DNA of 59,617 bases from positions 1 through 59,617 of the forward strand of contig JAKIUF010000027.1 of NCBI GenBank assembly GCA_021647705.1. Reading direction: 5' to 3'. Source of the DNA: Gammaproteobacteria bacterium (GTDB lineage Bacteria; Pseudomonadota; Gammaproteobacteria; SZUA-152). The translations under genes and the position numbers were made by a program. Of the stretch, positions 28,515-37,543 are shown piece by piece (positions within the stretch are counted from its first letter, which is position 1; every line of letters starts with the position of its first letter). The notes beneath the pieces are model-generated. The model searched no databases. It was given only the letters and a program-made list of their open reading frames with translations, and had not been told where the DNA came from.

Positions 28515-31500
28515 TTGGCAAATACTTTGGCAAATAAGGGACGTGCGATTTATCGATTCGTTTGGGTGAGTGCCTGGTATGCGTTTGCTGCTGTTGTGGT
28601 ACTGGTGGCGACGTTGTTTGCCGCTGCCCGTCTTTTGTTACCTTATGCGGATCAATACAGTGTTGAAATAAGCGAGCGTCTCAGCAGTTATCTTGAGCAA
28701 CCCGTGTTGGTGCGCGCCCTGGATGCAGAATGGGATGGCTGGGGGCCATCACTGGTACTGCGTGATGCCGCGCTGCTGGATGCCATGGGCGAACACCCGG
28801 TATTACAGTTGGAAAAAATCCGTCTGGGTTTTGATCTGCTTGATTCGCTGCGTCAGTGGCAGCCGATATTTTCCCACATCACATTGGTGGGTGTTGATTT
28901 GGTGCTGACGCGCAGCAAACTGGGTGAATTTTCCGTGGAGGGGGTATCCACCGGAAATAGTGAAGTTGGGCAAAAACCGGAAGATACGGAACGGATGATG
29001 GCGTGGTTGCTTTCCCAGGGGCAGATTGCTTTGGAAAACAGCAATATCACTTGGCGTGATGAAATGGGCGCAGGCCGGCAACTGCATTTTTCCGCGGTGA
29101 ATATTCGTTTGCGTAATGATGATGAGCGACATCAGCTAAATGCCTCGCTTGATTTACCCCGTAAATTTGGCAAATCGCTGGTGTTGCGGGTCGATATGCA
29201 CGGCAATCCTTTACGGACAGATGGCCGACGCACACAACTGTATCTGGCTGGTGAACATGTGCATTTGACAGAATTGTTTGAAGTGCAGTCGCTGGCAGGC
29301 GTGGGTGTTACCACAAAAAGTGCCAGCTTTCAGGTGTGGGCAGGATGGAAAGAGGGGCAGCTTCAACAGATAAAAGGCAATGCCGATGCAGGCGGGGTGG
29401 CATTGATACCTGCAAAACCTGCACAGAACCAAAAGACATTGTTGCTTGACCGGGTTGCCGCTGATTTTGATTGGCGGAAAGTGGAGAATGGCTGGCAGTT
29501 TGAAGCCAATGAATTGCTGCTTGCACGGCAATCCCGTCAATGGCAACCCTCGCGTGTTTCATTAAAGTTTATGGAAACAGCAGAAACTGGCGTAGCACTG
29601 AATGCTTACGCCAGTTTTTTACAGCTGGAAGATGTTGCCCACTTATTATCACTCTTTTCCGTCGGTGGCGAAGCGGTGCAAAAACCGTTGTTCGTGATCA
29701 GACCACGTGGCGAAATTCATGATGCCGAAATTGTCTGGCAGGCCGGTGATGCTTCCCGCTATCAAGCTTATGCCCGACTACGAAATACTTCCGTCAATGC
29801 CTGGAGAGCCGTTCCTGAAGCACAAAAAATTGAGGGTGAGCTATGGCTGGATTCTGAGGGAGGGCAGGTTGTATTACAGCATGCGGCGGTGACACTGGAT
29901 TTCCCCGATTTGTTTCGGGAGCCATTCACGGTGGATGAATTGCGTGGCAATGTTGCCTGGCAGCAGGACGGGGAAAATTGGCGCGTTATCGGTCGCGAGC
30001 TGGAAGCTGGTAATAAAGACATTACCGCTTCCGCAACCCTGGATATTGTGCAGGATGATGTTAACAAATCACCCTTTATGTCCTTGTTGGTTAATGCCCG
30101 TAATGGTGACGGCAGTCAGGTGGCGCGATATTTACCAACAAGCATTATGTCCCCGAATGCGATTGATTGGCTGGATGAAGCTATCGTGGATGCGCATATT
30201 ATTTCGGGTGGCGCACTGTTTCACGGTCGTCTGGATGAGTTTCCTTTTGATCAAGGAAATGGGCGGTTCGAAGTGAGTTTTGCGACAAAAAATGCCAGTT
30301 TGAATTATGCAGAAGATTGGCCGCCGATTACGGATATCACGGCAAACGTACGCTTCTTAGGCCGGGGCATGTTGGTTGAAGCACAAAAAGGCAAAATATT
30401 TTCCAATGATATTCAATGGGCAAAGGTCAGCATTGCCGATATGACGGCAACGCCAATGCTGTTGAAAATCGAAGGCGAAGTGCAAGGAAAAACCCAGGAA
30501 AAACTGGACTATCTGGTCACCAGTCCGCCGCTTTATGCCGCCTTTGCACAACACCTGGAAGGTGTGAATGCTGACGGCAACAGTTTATTGAACCTGGATT
30601 TGTTATTGCCGATTGGTGGTGAAGAACCCGTGCAGGTAAATGGCTGGTTGACGATGGAAAAAAACACTTTGTCGATTCCACCGTTGGGTCAGATGTTAAG
30701 CGATATCAGCGGCCGGGTGGAATTTTTTCAAGCAGGTTTGCGCGCCAAAAATATACAAGCTGAATTATTCGGGCAAGCAACACAAATAAATATCACAACC
30801 GATGAAACCAAGCTTAATCCTAAAGTACGCATTCGTGCGCAAGGTAGGTTTGATGCACCGGATTTAGCCGCGCGTTATTTGCCGCCTGTCAAAGAGTTAT
30901 TGGCAGGAGAAGGAAACTGGAATATCTCTTTTGATATTCCGCTTGGCGGAGAAGATGCCGATATTTCGCGTGCCGCAGTTTTACAGGTGCGCACCAATCT
31001 CAAAGGTGTCGAGGCGCGTCTCCCCCCACCCTTTGACAAGACGGCCCAGGAAGCGGGCAGTCTGGAATTGCGCGTGGACTTTCCACCGAAAAAATTGCCT
31101 GTGTTACGTGTTAACTATGAAGGTTTTGTGGATGGTATTTTCGCGTTAGGTGATATGTCACCCGACACAGCCCTGTCGGACAAAGCCATTGTTGAAAACA
31201 GTTTTCGGGGTGAAGTGCGTCTCAATGGCGGTGCTGCCGAAATGCCCACAGCTCCGGGGTTACGTCTGACAGGTTGGATGGATACCGTGTCACTGGATGA
31301 CTGGCGTAATTTGCAGCTGACCACAACGACTCATGATACCGATGGATCATTGTTCAATTCTGCGGATATCGCTGTACGCAAGTTGGAACTCTATGGCCAA
31401 CAACTACAGAATGTGCGATTTAAACTGGCACAGGTGAAAGACGGTTTGCAGGCAGACATCGATAGCAAAGAATTAAAGGGCCGTATTTTGCTGCCACACA

Positions 31501-32429
31501 AGGCGAAGGATATCCCCATTCGTGCAAACCTGGACTATTGTTATCTTACTGAAATGAGTGAAAGTGGTGGTGTAATGGACCCGCGGACTCTTCCCGAACT
31601 GGATTTTCATATTGCTGATTTTCGGTATAAAAATCGTAAATTTGGTGAGATGCGACTGGAAACGGCCCGTGTGGCGGATGGTATGCGTATCGAGCAATTA
31701 GTGCTGAAGCCGCGTTCCACCACGATTACAGCCCGTGGAGGCTGGTATGTCCGTGGCAAACAGCAGTATTCCAACGTGCAAATGCATGTCGAGAGCCGCA
31801 ATATTGGACATACGCTCAAGGCGTTGGACTATGTGGGGGGCATCAACAAAGGCAAAGGAAGCGTGGACCTCGAATTGAAATGGCCAAGCTCTTTTGCTGA
31901 TGTGGATGCCAACGAGATTCAAGGCAGGATGAGCCTGTCACTAAAGGATGGTTATCTGCTGGATATTGACCCTGGGGCAGGCCGTATGTTTGGCATGCTT
32001 AGTATCCAGGCTTTGCCCAGGCGTTTACTGCTGGACTTTTCTGATGTGTTCAGAAAAGGGTTTGGTTTTGACCGCATCAGAGGCAGCTTTACCATTGAAG
32101 ATGGTGATGCTTATACCAATAATCTGTATATGGAAGGCCCAGCTGCCCGCGTCGAAATCGCCGGGCGTACTGGTCTTGCTGACCAGGATTATGACCAATT
32201 AGTGACGGTTACACCTCATGTGACAGACAGCTTGCCCGTATTGGGTATTTTGGCGGCAACCCCACAGGTAGGAGCCGCCATTTTGGCATTTCAAAAACTG
32301 TTTCAACCACAAATTGATGACGCGACTAAAAACCAGTACACCATCACTGGCAGCTGGAACGAGCCAGTGATCAAAAAATTCAAATCCCCCGAGGTGGCAA
32401 CTGATAGTGCTGATGAAGATGAGCTCTAG
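28515..32429 (+). CDS. yhdP: YhdP, AsmA-like envelope phospholipid transport protein
   Basis: Very large inner-membrane-anchored protein of the AsmA/TamB-like group; in E. coli YhdP helps move phospholipids to the outer membrane. An N-terminal membrane helix (WYAFAAVVVLVATLFAAARL) precedes ~1260 periplasmic residues rich in beta strands, with the DUF3971 and AsmA-C regions (e.g. GKGSVDLELKWPSSFADVD; PGAGRMFGMLSIQALPRRL). Length is 1304 residues with the TTG at 28515. A second TTG four codons later is equally possible, as TTGGCAAA is repeated there, and neither has a strong ribosome site. It lies between rng and nit. Confidence 0.9.
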   Translation: MANTLANKGRAIYRFVWVSAWYAFAAVVVLVATLFAAARLLLPYADQYSVEISERLSSYLEQPVLVRALDAEWDGWGPSLVLRDAALLDAMGEHPVLQLEKIRLGFDLLDSLRQWQPIFSHITLVGVDLVLTRSKLGEFSVEGVSTGNSEVGQKPEDTERMMAWLLSQGQIALENSNITWRDEMGAGRQLHFSAVNIRLRNDDERHQLNASLDLPRKFGKSLVLRVDMHGNPLRTDGRRTQLYLAGEHVHLTELFEVQSLAGVGVTTKSASFQVWAGWKEGQLQQIKGNADAGGVALIPAKPAQNQKTLLLDRVAADFDWRKVENGWQFEANELLLARQSRQWQPSRVSLKFMETAETGVALNAYASFLQLEDVAHLLSLFSVGGEAVQKPLFVIRPRGEIHDAEIVWQAGDASRYQAYARLRNTSVNAWRAVPEAQKIEGELWLDSEGGQVVLQHAAVTLDFPDLFREPFTVDELRGNVAWQQDGENWRVIGRELEAGNKDITASATLDIVQDDVNKSPFMSLLVNARNGDGSQVARYLPTSIMSPNAIDWLDEAIVDAHIISGGALFHGRLDEFPFDQGNGRFEVSFATKNASLNYAEDWPPITDITANVRFLGRGMLVEAQKGKIFSNDIQWAKVSIADMTATPMLLKIEGEVQGKTQEKLDYLVTSPPLYAAFAQHLEGVNADGNSLLNLDLLLPIGGEEPVQVNGWLTMEKNTLSIPPLGQMLSDISGRVEFFQAGLRAKNIQAELFGQATQINITTDETKLNPKVRIRAQGRFDAPDLAARYLPPVKELLAGEGNWNISFDIPLGGEDADISRAAVLQVRTNLKGVEARLPPPFDKTAQEAGSLELRVDFPPKKLPVLRVNYEGFVDGIFALGDMSPDTALSDKAIVENSFRGEVRLNGGAAEMPTAPGLRLTGWMDTVSLDDWRNLQLTTTTHDTDGSLFNSADIAVRKLELYGQQLQNVRFKLAQVKDGLQADIDSKELKGRILLPHKAKDIPIRANLDYCYLTEMSESGGVMDPRTLPELDFHIADFRYKNRKFGEMRLETARVADGMRIEQLVLKPRSTTITARGGWYVRGKQQYSNVQMHVESRNIGHTLKALDYVGGINKGKGSVDLELKWPSSFADVDANEIQGRMSLSLKDGYLLDIDPGAGRMFGMLSIQALPRRLLLDFSDVFRKGFGFDRIRGSFTIEDGDAYTNNLYMEGPAARVEIAGRTGLADQDYDQLVTVTPHVTDSLPVLGILAATPQVGAAILAFQKLFQPQIDDATKNQYTITGSWNEPVIKKFKSPEVATDSADEDEL

Positions 32430-32515
32430 TGAATGGGTCATCTGTTGGAGAATAGGTTGTAGTGTTATTATTTCCCAAAAATAACTCAAACAAGAAAGCA
32501 ACAGCAAGGAATCAC

Positions 32516-33340
32516 ATGGCAAAAATCGCAGCAGTGCAAATGGCTTCCGGGCCCAATGTGAATGCAAACCTTATTGAAGCCGAGCGCTTGATCGCCATGG
32601 CGGCCGGAGCCGGAGCCGAACTTGTCGTATTACCCGAGAATTTTGCCATTATGGGTATGACGGAAACCGACAAAGTCGATGTGCGTGAAACGGATGGCCA
32701 AGGCCCCATTCAGGGGTTTCTCACCGAACAGGCCAAGAAACACGGGCTATGGCTCGTGGGCGGCACTATTCCTTTGGCTGCGGACAGCCCCAATAAAGTG
32801 CGCAGCGCCTGCCTGTTATATAACGACCAGGGGCAGCGGGTTGTTCGTTACGACAAAGTGCATTTGTTTGATGTACATTTACCGGATAACGATGAAAATT
32901 ATGTGGAATCGGAAACCATAGAACGCGGAGAACATGTCATTGTTGCTGACACCCCGTTTGGTCGCCTGGGGCTGGGTGTGTGTTACGACCTGCGTTTCCC
33001 CGGTATTTTTCGCCGCATGCTGGACGAAGGTGTGGAAATCATCGCTCTGCCATCGGCTTTTACGGCGATTACCGGCAAAGCGCACTGGGAAGTATTGGTG
33101 CGTGCCCGGGCGATAGAAAATTTATGTTATGTCATTGCCGCTGCACAGGGTGGCTATCATGTGAATGGTAGGGAAACCTACGGCAACAGTATGATTGTTG
33201 ACCCATGGGGTGCAGTGATGGATCGTCTTCCAAGTGGTTCTGGATTTGTGATTGCAGAGACGGATTCGGCGCACCAGCAATCGGTGCGACGGAATTTCCC
33301 GGTGTTGGAACATCGGAAAATTCAGCGCTTAATGAATTGA
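32516..33340 (+). CDS. nitrilase-superfamily amidohydrolase (Nit1/YbeM-like)
   Basis: Carbon-nitrogen hydrolase likely repairing deaminated glutathione, judged by family and position. The ATG at 32516 follows AAGGA and gives 274 residues. Catalytic Glu in VLPENFAIMG, Lys in RYDKVHLFDVH, Cys in GVCYDLRFPGIF. The usual next gene, tldD, is not here; repeats and a lipoprotein gene follow instead. Confidence 0.92.
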   Translation: MAKIAAVQMASGPNVNANLIEAERLIAMAAGAGAELVVLPENFAIMGMTETDKVDVRETDGQGPIQGFLTEQAKKHGLWLVGGTIPLAADSPNKVRSACLLYNDQGQRVVRYDKVHLFDVHLPDNDENYVESETIERGEHVIVADTPFGRLGLGVCYDLRFPGIFRRMLDEGVEIIALPSAFTAITGKAHWEVLVRARAIENLCYVIAAAQGGYHVNGRETYGNSMIVDPWGAVMDRLPSGSGFVIAETDSAHQQSVRRNFPVLEHRKIQRLMN

Positions 33341-33345
33341 CTGAG

Positions 33346-33372
33346 TAGGGTGGGCACGTTTTTTGTGCCCAC
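33346..33372. repeat. family C repeat with T-rich loop
   Basis: TAGGGTGGGCAC, a T-rich loop, and GTGCCCAC. It lies immediately after nit and abuts family B copy B3. Confidence 0.7.
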
Positions 33373-33375
33373 GCG

Positions 33376-33625
33376 GAGAACTGAAAACACCGTTATTTCG
33401 TCTGTTTTTAGTCGGAATCCAGAGGCTTAAATCTGCGAACAATTATTCCAGTGTATTGGGAGGTTATGTTGTCGTGGTACTGACAAGTGACGTGTTATAA
33501 ACGCAGAGGTCGCAGAGACGCAAAGGACGCAGAGAAAAACACGAAAAACTTTGCGCTCTTTGCGCCTTTGCGTTAAATATTATTGTTTTTTTGGAAGAGG
33601 GTGTTTTAGCTCTTAATTCACATTT
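33376..33625 (-). repeat. family B element, copy B3 (hairpin-filled)
   Basis: Minus-strand start AAATGTGAATTAAGAGCTAA at 33625; family A hairpin at 33499-33574; then ACACGTCACTTGTCAGTACC and CCTCCCAATACACTGG. The distal part (ACTGAAAACACCG on plus, with TTTTTAGTCGGAATCCAGAG) aligns with the same part of B4. The outer terminus is missing where the family C repeat begins. Confidence 0.75.
33499..33574. repeat. GCAGAG/GCAAAG hairpin repeat, copy 4 (family A), inside B3
   Basis: AACGCAGAGGTCGCAGAGAC faces CTTTGCGCCTTTGCG across an A-rich loop (AAAAACACGAAAAAC). It is flanked by TTATAA on one side and TTAAAT on the other. Confidence 0.8.
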
Positions 33626-33652
33626 AAATGTCATCGCAAAAATGGAGCGGTT

Positions 33653-34120
33653 ATGAGAATTATATTTTTACCACTGCTGTTAGGCGTTACTCTTTCCCTG
33701 TCAGGCTGTGCTGACGAAGCCACTGCTGAAGACCCGCTTCCAGAGTCAGAGTTCTCCGAATTGCAAAGCGGACTTTATGCGGACAATGATACCCAAAAAC
33801 AATCCAAAGTTATTGTGAGTCAAGAGGATTACGATAAAGAGCTATTGGTTTACACCAGTGCCAGCCCCGAAAGCATTGATTTCGTAACAGGTAAAGTGTT
33901 GTTGGTTGATATGGGGCAGCGAAATACAGGCGGGTATTCTATAAAAGTTACATCCGTTGATATCAGCGAAAATTATGTGGTTGCACAGGTAAACTTAGTG
34001 AAACCCGGGCAGAACTGTCTTGTCACCAGTGCGCTTACAAACCCATATCAATTTGTATTTATTCCCACTCAGAAAGAAGTTTTAATAACAGAACGAATCA
34101 CGCTCGAAGCGTGTCGGTGA
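33653..34120 (+). CDS. lipoprotein with PrcB C-terminal-like domain
   Basis: 155 residues: a lipoprotein signal (LGVTLSLSGC, Cys19), a short acidic linker, then a domain matching the PrcB C-terminal type: FVTGKVLLVDMGQRNTGGYS and VAQVNLVKPGQNCLVTSALT, ending FVFIPTQKEVLITER. In Treponema PrcB partners the protease PrcA; here no such protease is adjacent. The role is unknown. GGAGCGGTT precedes the ATG. Confidence 0.7.
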   Translation: MRIIFLPLLLGVTLSLSGCADEATAEDPLPESEFSELQSGLYADNDTQKQSKVIVSQEDYDKELLVYTSASPESIDFVTGKVLLVDMGQRNTGGYSIKVTSVDISENYVVAQVNLVKPGQNCLVTSALTNPYQFVFIPTQKEVLITERITLEACR

Positions 34121-34424
34121 TCATGATTTGTAGAAACGGCCTGTTTGTTTTCGCCCCTGTAGCGTTGCAGCAGTTGACTCAATACATGGGTTTCTTGTGA
34201 GATAAACCAGGGATGCGTGCCATTTATCCCGGATATAGTGCGCCTGAGTCGTTGCTCCAGGTCATCGGGAATCGCCAGACATTCATTGGCAAACAGCGGA
34301 CGATGGATGTAGTGCCCGTTGTATTTTGCCAAAATTTCGCACATGCTTTTCTGTTGCGTGGTTGTTGCGTCAGAGCAATGTTGAGCAACGAAATCAGGTC
34401 ATTTTTCAAATCGGTTAATGGCAT
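34069..34424 (-). pseudogene. frameshifted gene of unknown family
   Basis: Reading from 34424 gives MPLTDLKNDLISLLNIALTQ; a switch of frame near 34365-34372 continues QQKSMCEILAKYNGHYIHRP, LFANECLAIPDDLEQRLRRT and so on to a stop at 34069. The two parts read like one small protein. The 3' end overlaps the end of the PrcB-like gene on the other strand, so the original C-terminus may be lost. No function recognised; a sequencing error is an alternative to decay. Confidence 0.35.
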
Positions 34425-34569
34425 GCAGTCGGCATTTTGCAGCCCTTATTATTTGACTATGTGTCAACTAACCCCGCTAGAAACTCAGAAAAGGGAACAA
34501 CTGTCCCATAAATCGCTTATTGTGCTGCATCTTAATTGGAAATTAAGATCAGTCACTCGAATATAGAAA

Positions 34570-34616
34570 TATATGTAATAACATATTTACAGTGCTTATT
34601 ATATGCAATAGTATAT
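34570..34616 (+). promoter_or_regulatory. paired HipB-type operators
   Basis: TATATGTAATAACATAT (34570-34586) and TATATGCAATAGTATAT (34600-34616) are two versions of one 17-bp near-palindrome, with centres 30 bp apart (about three helical turns). The second ends 4 bp before the hipB start. They are probably autoregulatory sites of the antitoxin. Confidence 0.65.
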
Positions 34617-34620
34617 ATAT

Positions 34621-34899
34621 ATGAATGAGGTGCTTAAATCATTAAAGGCGCGCAGGCTTGAGCTAAAACTCAAGCAATCAGAGCTTGGAGGTAAGCTGGG
34701 GTTGCCCCAGAGTCATATCTCGAAAATCGAGCAGGGCGCGACTGATCCACGGCTATCGACTGTGACAGATATGGCGCGCTTGCTGGATCAAGAGCTAATG
34801 TTGGTGCCAAGAGAGATGTTGCCAGTCATTAAATCCCTCATAAGTGGCGGCGATGCTCACAAGCCAATGTGGTCTCTTGATGAAGAGGATGAGCAATGA
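34621..34899 (+). CDS. hipB: HipB-like XRE antitoxin
   Basis: 92 residues with a helix-turn-helix: LKARRLELKLKQSELGGKLG, then LPQSHISKIEQGATDPRLST, MARLLDQELMLVPREMLPVI. It neutralises the HipA kinase and binds its own promoter (family knowledge). The acidic tail PMWSLDEEDEQ is typical for contact with HipA. It overlaps hipA by four bases. Confidence 0.9.
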   Translation: MNEVLKSLKARRLELKLKQSELGGKLGLPQSHISKIEQGATDPRLSTVTDMARLLDQELMLVPREMLPVIKSLISGGDAHKPMWSLDEEDEQ

Positions 34900-36113
34900 C
34901 AGATCGCCTTGAAGTGCGCCTTGGTGATGTATTGGTCGGGAAGCTCACCCTTGTCACGGGTGATCGCAGTTTCTTTGCTTTTGAAGAGTCTTATTTGAAC
35001 GCACCAGAGCGACCAATTCTTAGCCAGTCATTTTTTGCGCGTAGCGGGGATTTAATTCTGATAAGCAAAACGGTTCAAACAAAGCTACCCCCGTTTTTCT
35101 CGAACTTACTCCCCGAAGGTCATTTGCGAGATTATCTAGCCGCGCGTGGTGGCATTAAGCCAGCTAGAGAATTCAAACTCATCGAATTGCTAGGAGAAGA
35201 TTTATCTGGCGCAGTCATTATTAAGCCCCTTGATGCCTTGGCTGATCTGAAAGAAAGAGACGAGGAGGGGGCAGAGCAGGCGAGCGCTCCGTATAGGTTT
35301 TCTTTGGCTGGGGTGCAGTTGAAATTCTCTGCATTGGCTGAAAGCACAGGCGGCTTAACCATTCCTGCCAGCGGTGTCGGCGGCGACTGGATTATCAAGT
35401 TACCGGCACAAAACTTTAACTCCGTTCCAGAGAATGAATGGTCGATGCTGGAATTGGCGCGTGAAATCGGCATAGAAGTGCCAGAAACACGTCTGGTTGA
35501 TTTAAGCGATGTGGTTGGCTTGCCTGACCTTGGTGCTCTTGGTGGCAATCAAGCGCTGGCGATAAAGCGCTTTGATCGAGGGGAAGGGCGCGCGCACATT
35601 CACATTGAAGATTTTGCGCAAGTGTATGGCTTATTTCCCGACGCTAAATACAGCAAGGTTAGTTATGCCAATATCGCGAATATGGTTTGGACGTTGAGCG
35701 GAGAAGTCGGGCTGGTTGATTTTGTGCGCAGGCTAACTTTCAATATCATCATTGGCAACGGTGATATGCATCTCAAAAACTGGTCGTTTATTTATCCCGA
35801 TGGCAGAACACCGCAGCTTGCCCCAGCCTATGATTTTGTATCAACTGTGCCGTACATCCCGAATGATAAATTAGCTCTTAGCTTGTCGGGAACAAAAGAT
35901 ATGTCTGCCATATCCCTAGCGCATTTTGAAAAGCTGGTAAAAAAAGCGCAAGTGCCAGAATATCTGGTTTTGAATGCAGTAAAGGAAACCGTAGAGCTTG
36001 TGAATGATGCATGGGGAAAGAACCGCTCAGCTTATCCTTTGCCAAATGACATTTTCGCTCGAATTGAGAAGCATATGGCAGCATGTAAGCTTGCTAATTC
36101 GTCAGGTTTTTAG
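34896..36113 (+). CDS. hipA: HipA-family serine/threonine kinase toxin
   Basis: 405 residues. The HipA N-domain (VGKLTLVTGDRSFFAFEESY, LPPFFSNLLPEGHLRDYL) is followed by the kinase core: phosphoserine-loop position in RFSLAGVQLKFSALAE, GGDWIIKLP, ALAIKRFDRGEG, catalytic NIIIGNGDMHLKNWSFIY and metal-binding APAYDFVSTV. In E. coli, HipA inactivates glutamyl-tRNA synthetase; the target of this variant is not known. Catalytic residues look intact. Confidence 0.9.
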   Translation: MTDRLEVRLGDVLVGKLTLVTGDRSFFAFEESYLNAPERPILSQSFFARSGDLILISKTVQTKLPPFFSNLLPEGHLRDYLAARGGIKPAREFKLIELLGEDLSGAVIIKPLDALADLKERDEEGAEQASAPYRFSLAGVQLKFSALAESTGGLTIPASGVGGDWIIKLPAQNFNSVPENEWSMLELAREIGIEVPETRLVDLSDVVGLPDLGALGGNQALAIKRFDRGEGRAHIHIEDFAQVYGLFPDAKYSKVSYANIANMVWTLSGEVGLVDFVRRLTFNIIIGNGDMHLKNWSFIYPDGRTPQLAPAYDFVSTVPYIPNDKLALSLSGTKDMSAISLAHFEKLVKKAQVPEYLVLNAVKETVELVNDAWGKNRSAYPLPNDIFARIEKHMAACKLANSSGF

Positions 36114-36242
36114 GTTATTGTGCAAGACAATATTTGCGTTTGCATTGACCCGTCATCCGCTACCATTGTTAGGATGTGGTCGATTTTTCAGTATCGCAGG
36201 ATTTGGGTATGATTCTGGCTATCAGACAGTAAAATAACACCG

Positions 36243-36290
36243 GGAAAAATAGCCTCGGATCGCTGAAAGATACAAAGTGATCCGGGGCTT
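36243..36290 (-). terminator. terminator for the yaiI unit (possibly bidirectional)
   Basis: AAGCCCCGGATC and GATCCGAGGCT pair across a 17-nt loop; on the minus strand ATTTTTCCC follows. It lies between the convergent hipA and yaiI genes. Confidence 0.65.
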
Positions 36291-36318
36291 CTGTATCACA
36301 TTGCGTGGGCCACCGAAA

Positions 36319-36789
36319 TTATTCTGTTTTACCTTGTTGCTGTTTCACTTGCCGGGTTAACCATCGGTCCAGATGATTCGCAAATGCCTGTCGGTCGTTC
36401 TGACTTAATGGGGGTGGACCACCGGAATTGACACCACTTGCTCGCATCGTATCCATAAAATCACGCATGTTCAGTTTGGCTTTAATGTCATCGGTGGTGT
36501 ACATCTCACCGCGAGGATTCAGTGCAAGCCCCCCTTTTTCAATGACCTCTGCGGCGAGTGGGATGTCGGCAGTAATCACCAGATCCCCTGCATTTACCCG
36601 TTTGACGATTTCATCGTCTGCCACATCAAAACCTGATTTTACTTGCAACATTGTAATGTGTGGTGATGGTGGAATACGCACTGACTGATTAGCCACCAGC
36701 GTTGTTTCCACGCCGGTACGGTTTGCCGCTTTGAACAAAATTTCTTTGATCACCACGGGGCAAGCATCTGCATCTACCCATATTTTCAT
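36319..36789 (-). CDS. yaiI: YaiI/YqxD family protein (UPF0178)
   Basis: 156 residues, conserved PIN-like fold of uncertain function. Seen: [61 protein letters not shown] and [20 protein letters not shown], all typical. It lies 13 bp downstream of the zinc-ribbon gene on the same strand. Confidence 0.92.
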   Translation of the reverse strand: MKIWVDADACPVVIKEILFKAANRTGVETTLVANQSVRIPPSPHITMLQVKSGFDVADDEIVKRVNAGDLVITADIPLAAEVIEKGGLALNPRGEMYTTDDIKAKLNMRDFMDTMRASGVNSGGPPPLSQNDRQAFANHLDRWLTRQVKQQQGKTE

Positions 36790-36802
36790 GTCAGTTTATT
36801 TT

Positions 36803-37303
36803 TTACCGGCCAAAACGCAGCATTGACCACAATAAGTTTGAAATATTATCCAACGTATTGGGTAACTCATGCGACTTTTGTTCGTATGCCTGCACTTCTT
36901 TACTGGCCATGATTTTTTCCACAAATTCCTTTTTGTCCTTTTTCAGGTCATTTTGAGTGGGGAAAAGTGCCCTTATTCCGGCGAGTTCTTCCGCATCCAG
37001 CCAGATTCCTCCACACTGTGGGCATTCATCAATTTCAATTTGGTGTTTTGAACTGTAATAACGACGCATCATAACGACATCGGGATCTTTCGGGCATTTA
37101 AGTCTGGCACTGGTGTCAGGGAGTAATTGATGAAAATTTTTCATATGTTCAATGAGCAGCGTGCCCGCTTCTTCGTGTATTTCATCAAATTTTTCTAATT
37201 CAAACCGGTCAAACCATACACCTCCGCAGCCGGTTGAAAGGTTGATTTCGATATTATTGATGGTTATTGCTTTCAGCTTTTGGTGAGTTCTGGGGCATTT
37301 CAT
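36803..37303 (-). CDS. zinc-ribbon (zf-TFIIB type) protein, two ribbons
   Basis: 166 residues from the ATG at 37303 (MKCPRTHQKLKAITINNIEI); a longer upstream reading is less likely. Two copies of a TFIIB-type ribbon: the first CP...STGCGGVWFDRFEL, where one expected Cys is Ser, and the second CPKDP...CPQCGGIWLDAEEL, which is complete. A helical C-terminus follows. The family is widespread and uncharacterised; nucleic-acid or protein contact is a guess. Confidence 0.75.
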   Translation of the reverse strand: MKCPRTHQKLKAITINNIEINLSTGCGGVWFDRFELEKFDEIHEEAGTLLIEHMKNFHQLLPDTSARLKCPKDPDVVMMRRYYSSKHQIEIDECPQCGGIWLDAEELAGIRALFPTQNDLKKDKKEFVEKIMASKEVQAYEQKSHELPNTLDNISNLLWSMLRFGR

Positions 37304-37410
37304 GATCAATGTCTCATTGTGTTGTAGCGTCATTCTATAAAAAGAATTTGCTAGCCTGCATAACCCTGTGATGAGGGGCGCTGTTGGTTAACCCTGAATA
37401 ATGAAAATTC

Positions 37411-37541
37411 AACGCAAAGGTGCAAAGGTGCGAAGACGCAGAGAGCGCAGAGGTTCACAGCATTGACATTCTTTATTGCCTTTTATTCTTTATCCCCATA
37501 ATCCTTTGCGTTTTCTGCGTTTTCTGCGTTTTCGCGTTGGG
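37411..37541. repeat. GCAGAG/GCAAAG hairpin repeat, copy 5 (family A, long loop)
   Basis: AACGCAAAGGTGCAAAGGTG and GACGCAGAGAGCGCAGAG face CTTTGCG and repeated TTTTCTGCG units ending TTCGCGTTGG. The loop is longer (about 50 bp) than in the other copies. It abuts the stop of the next minus-strand gene. Confidence 0.8.
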
Positions 37542-37543
37542 TT

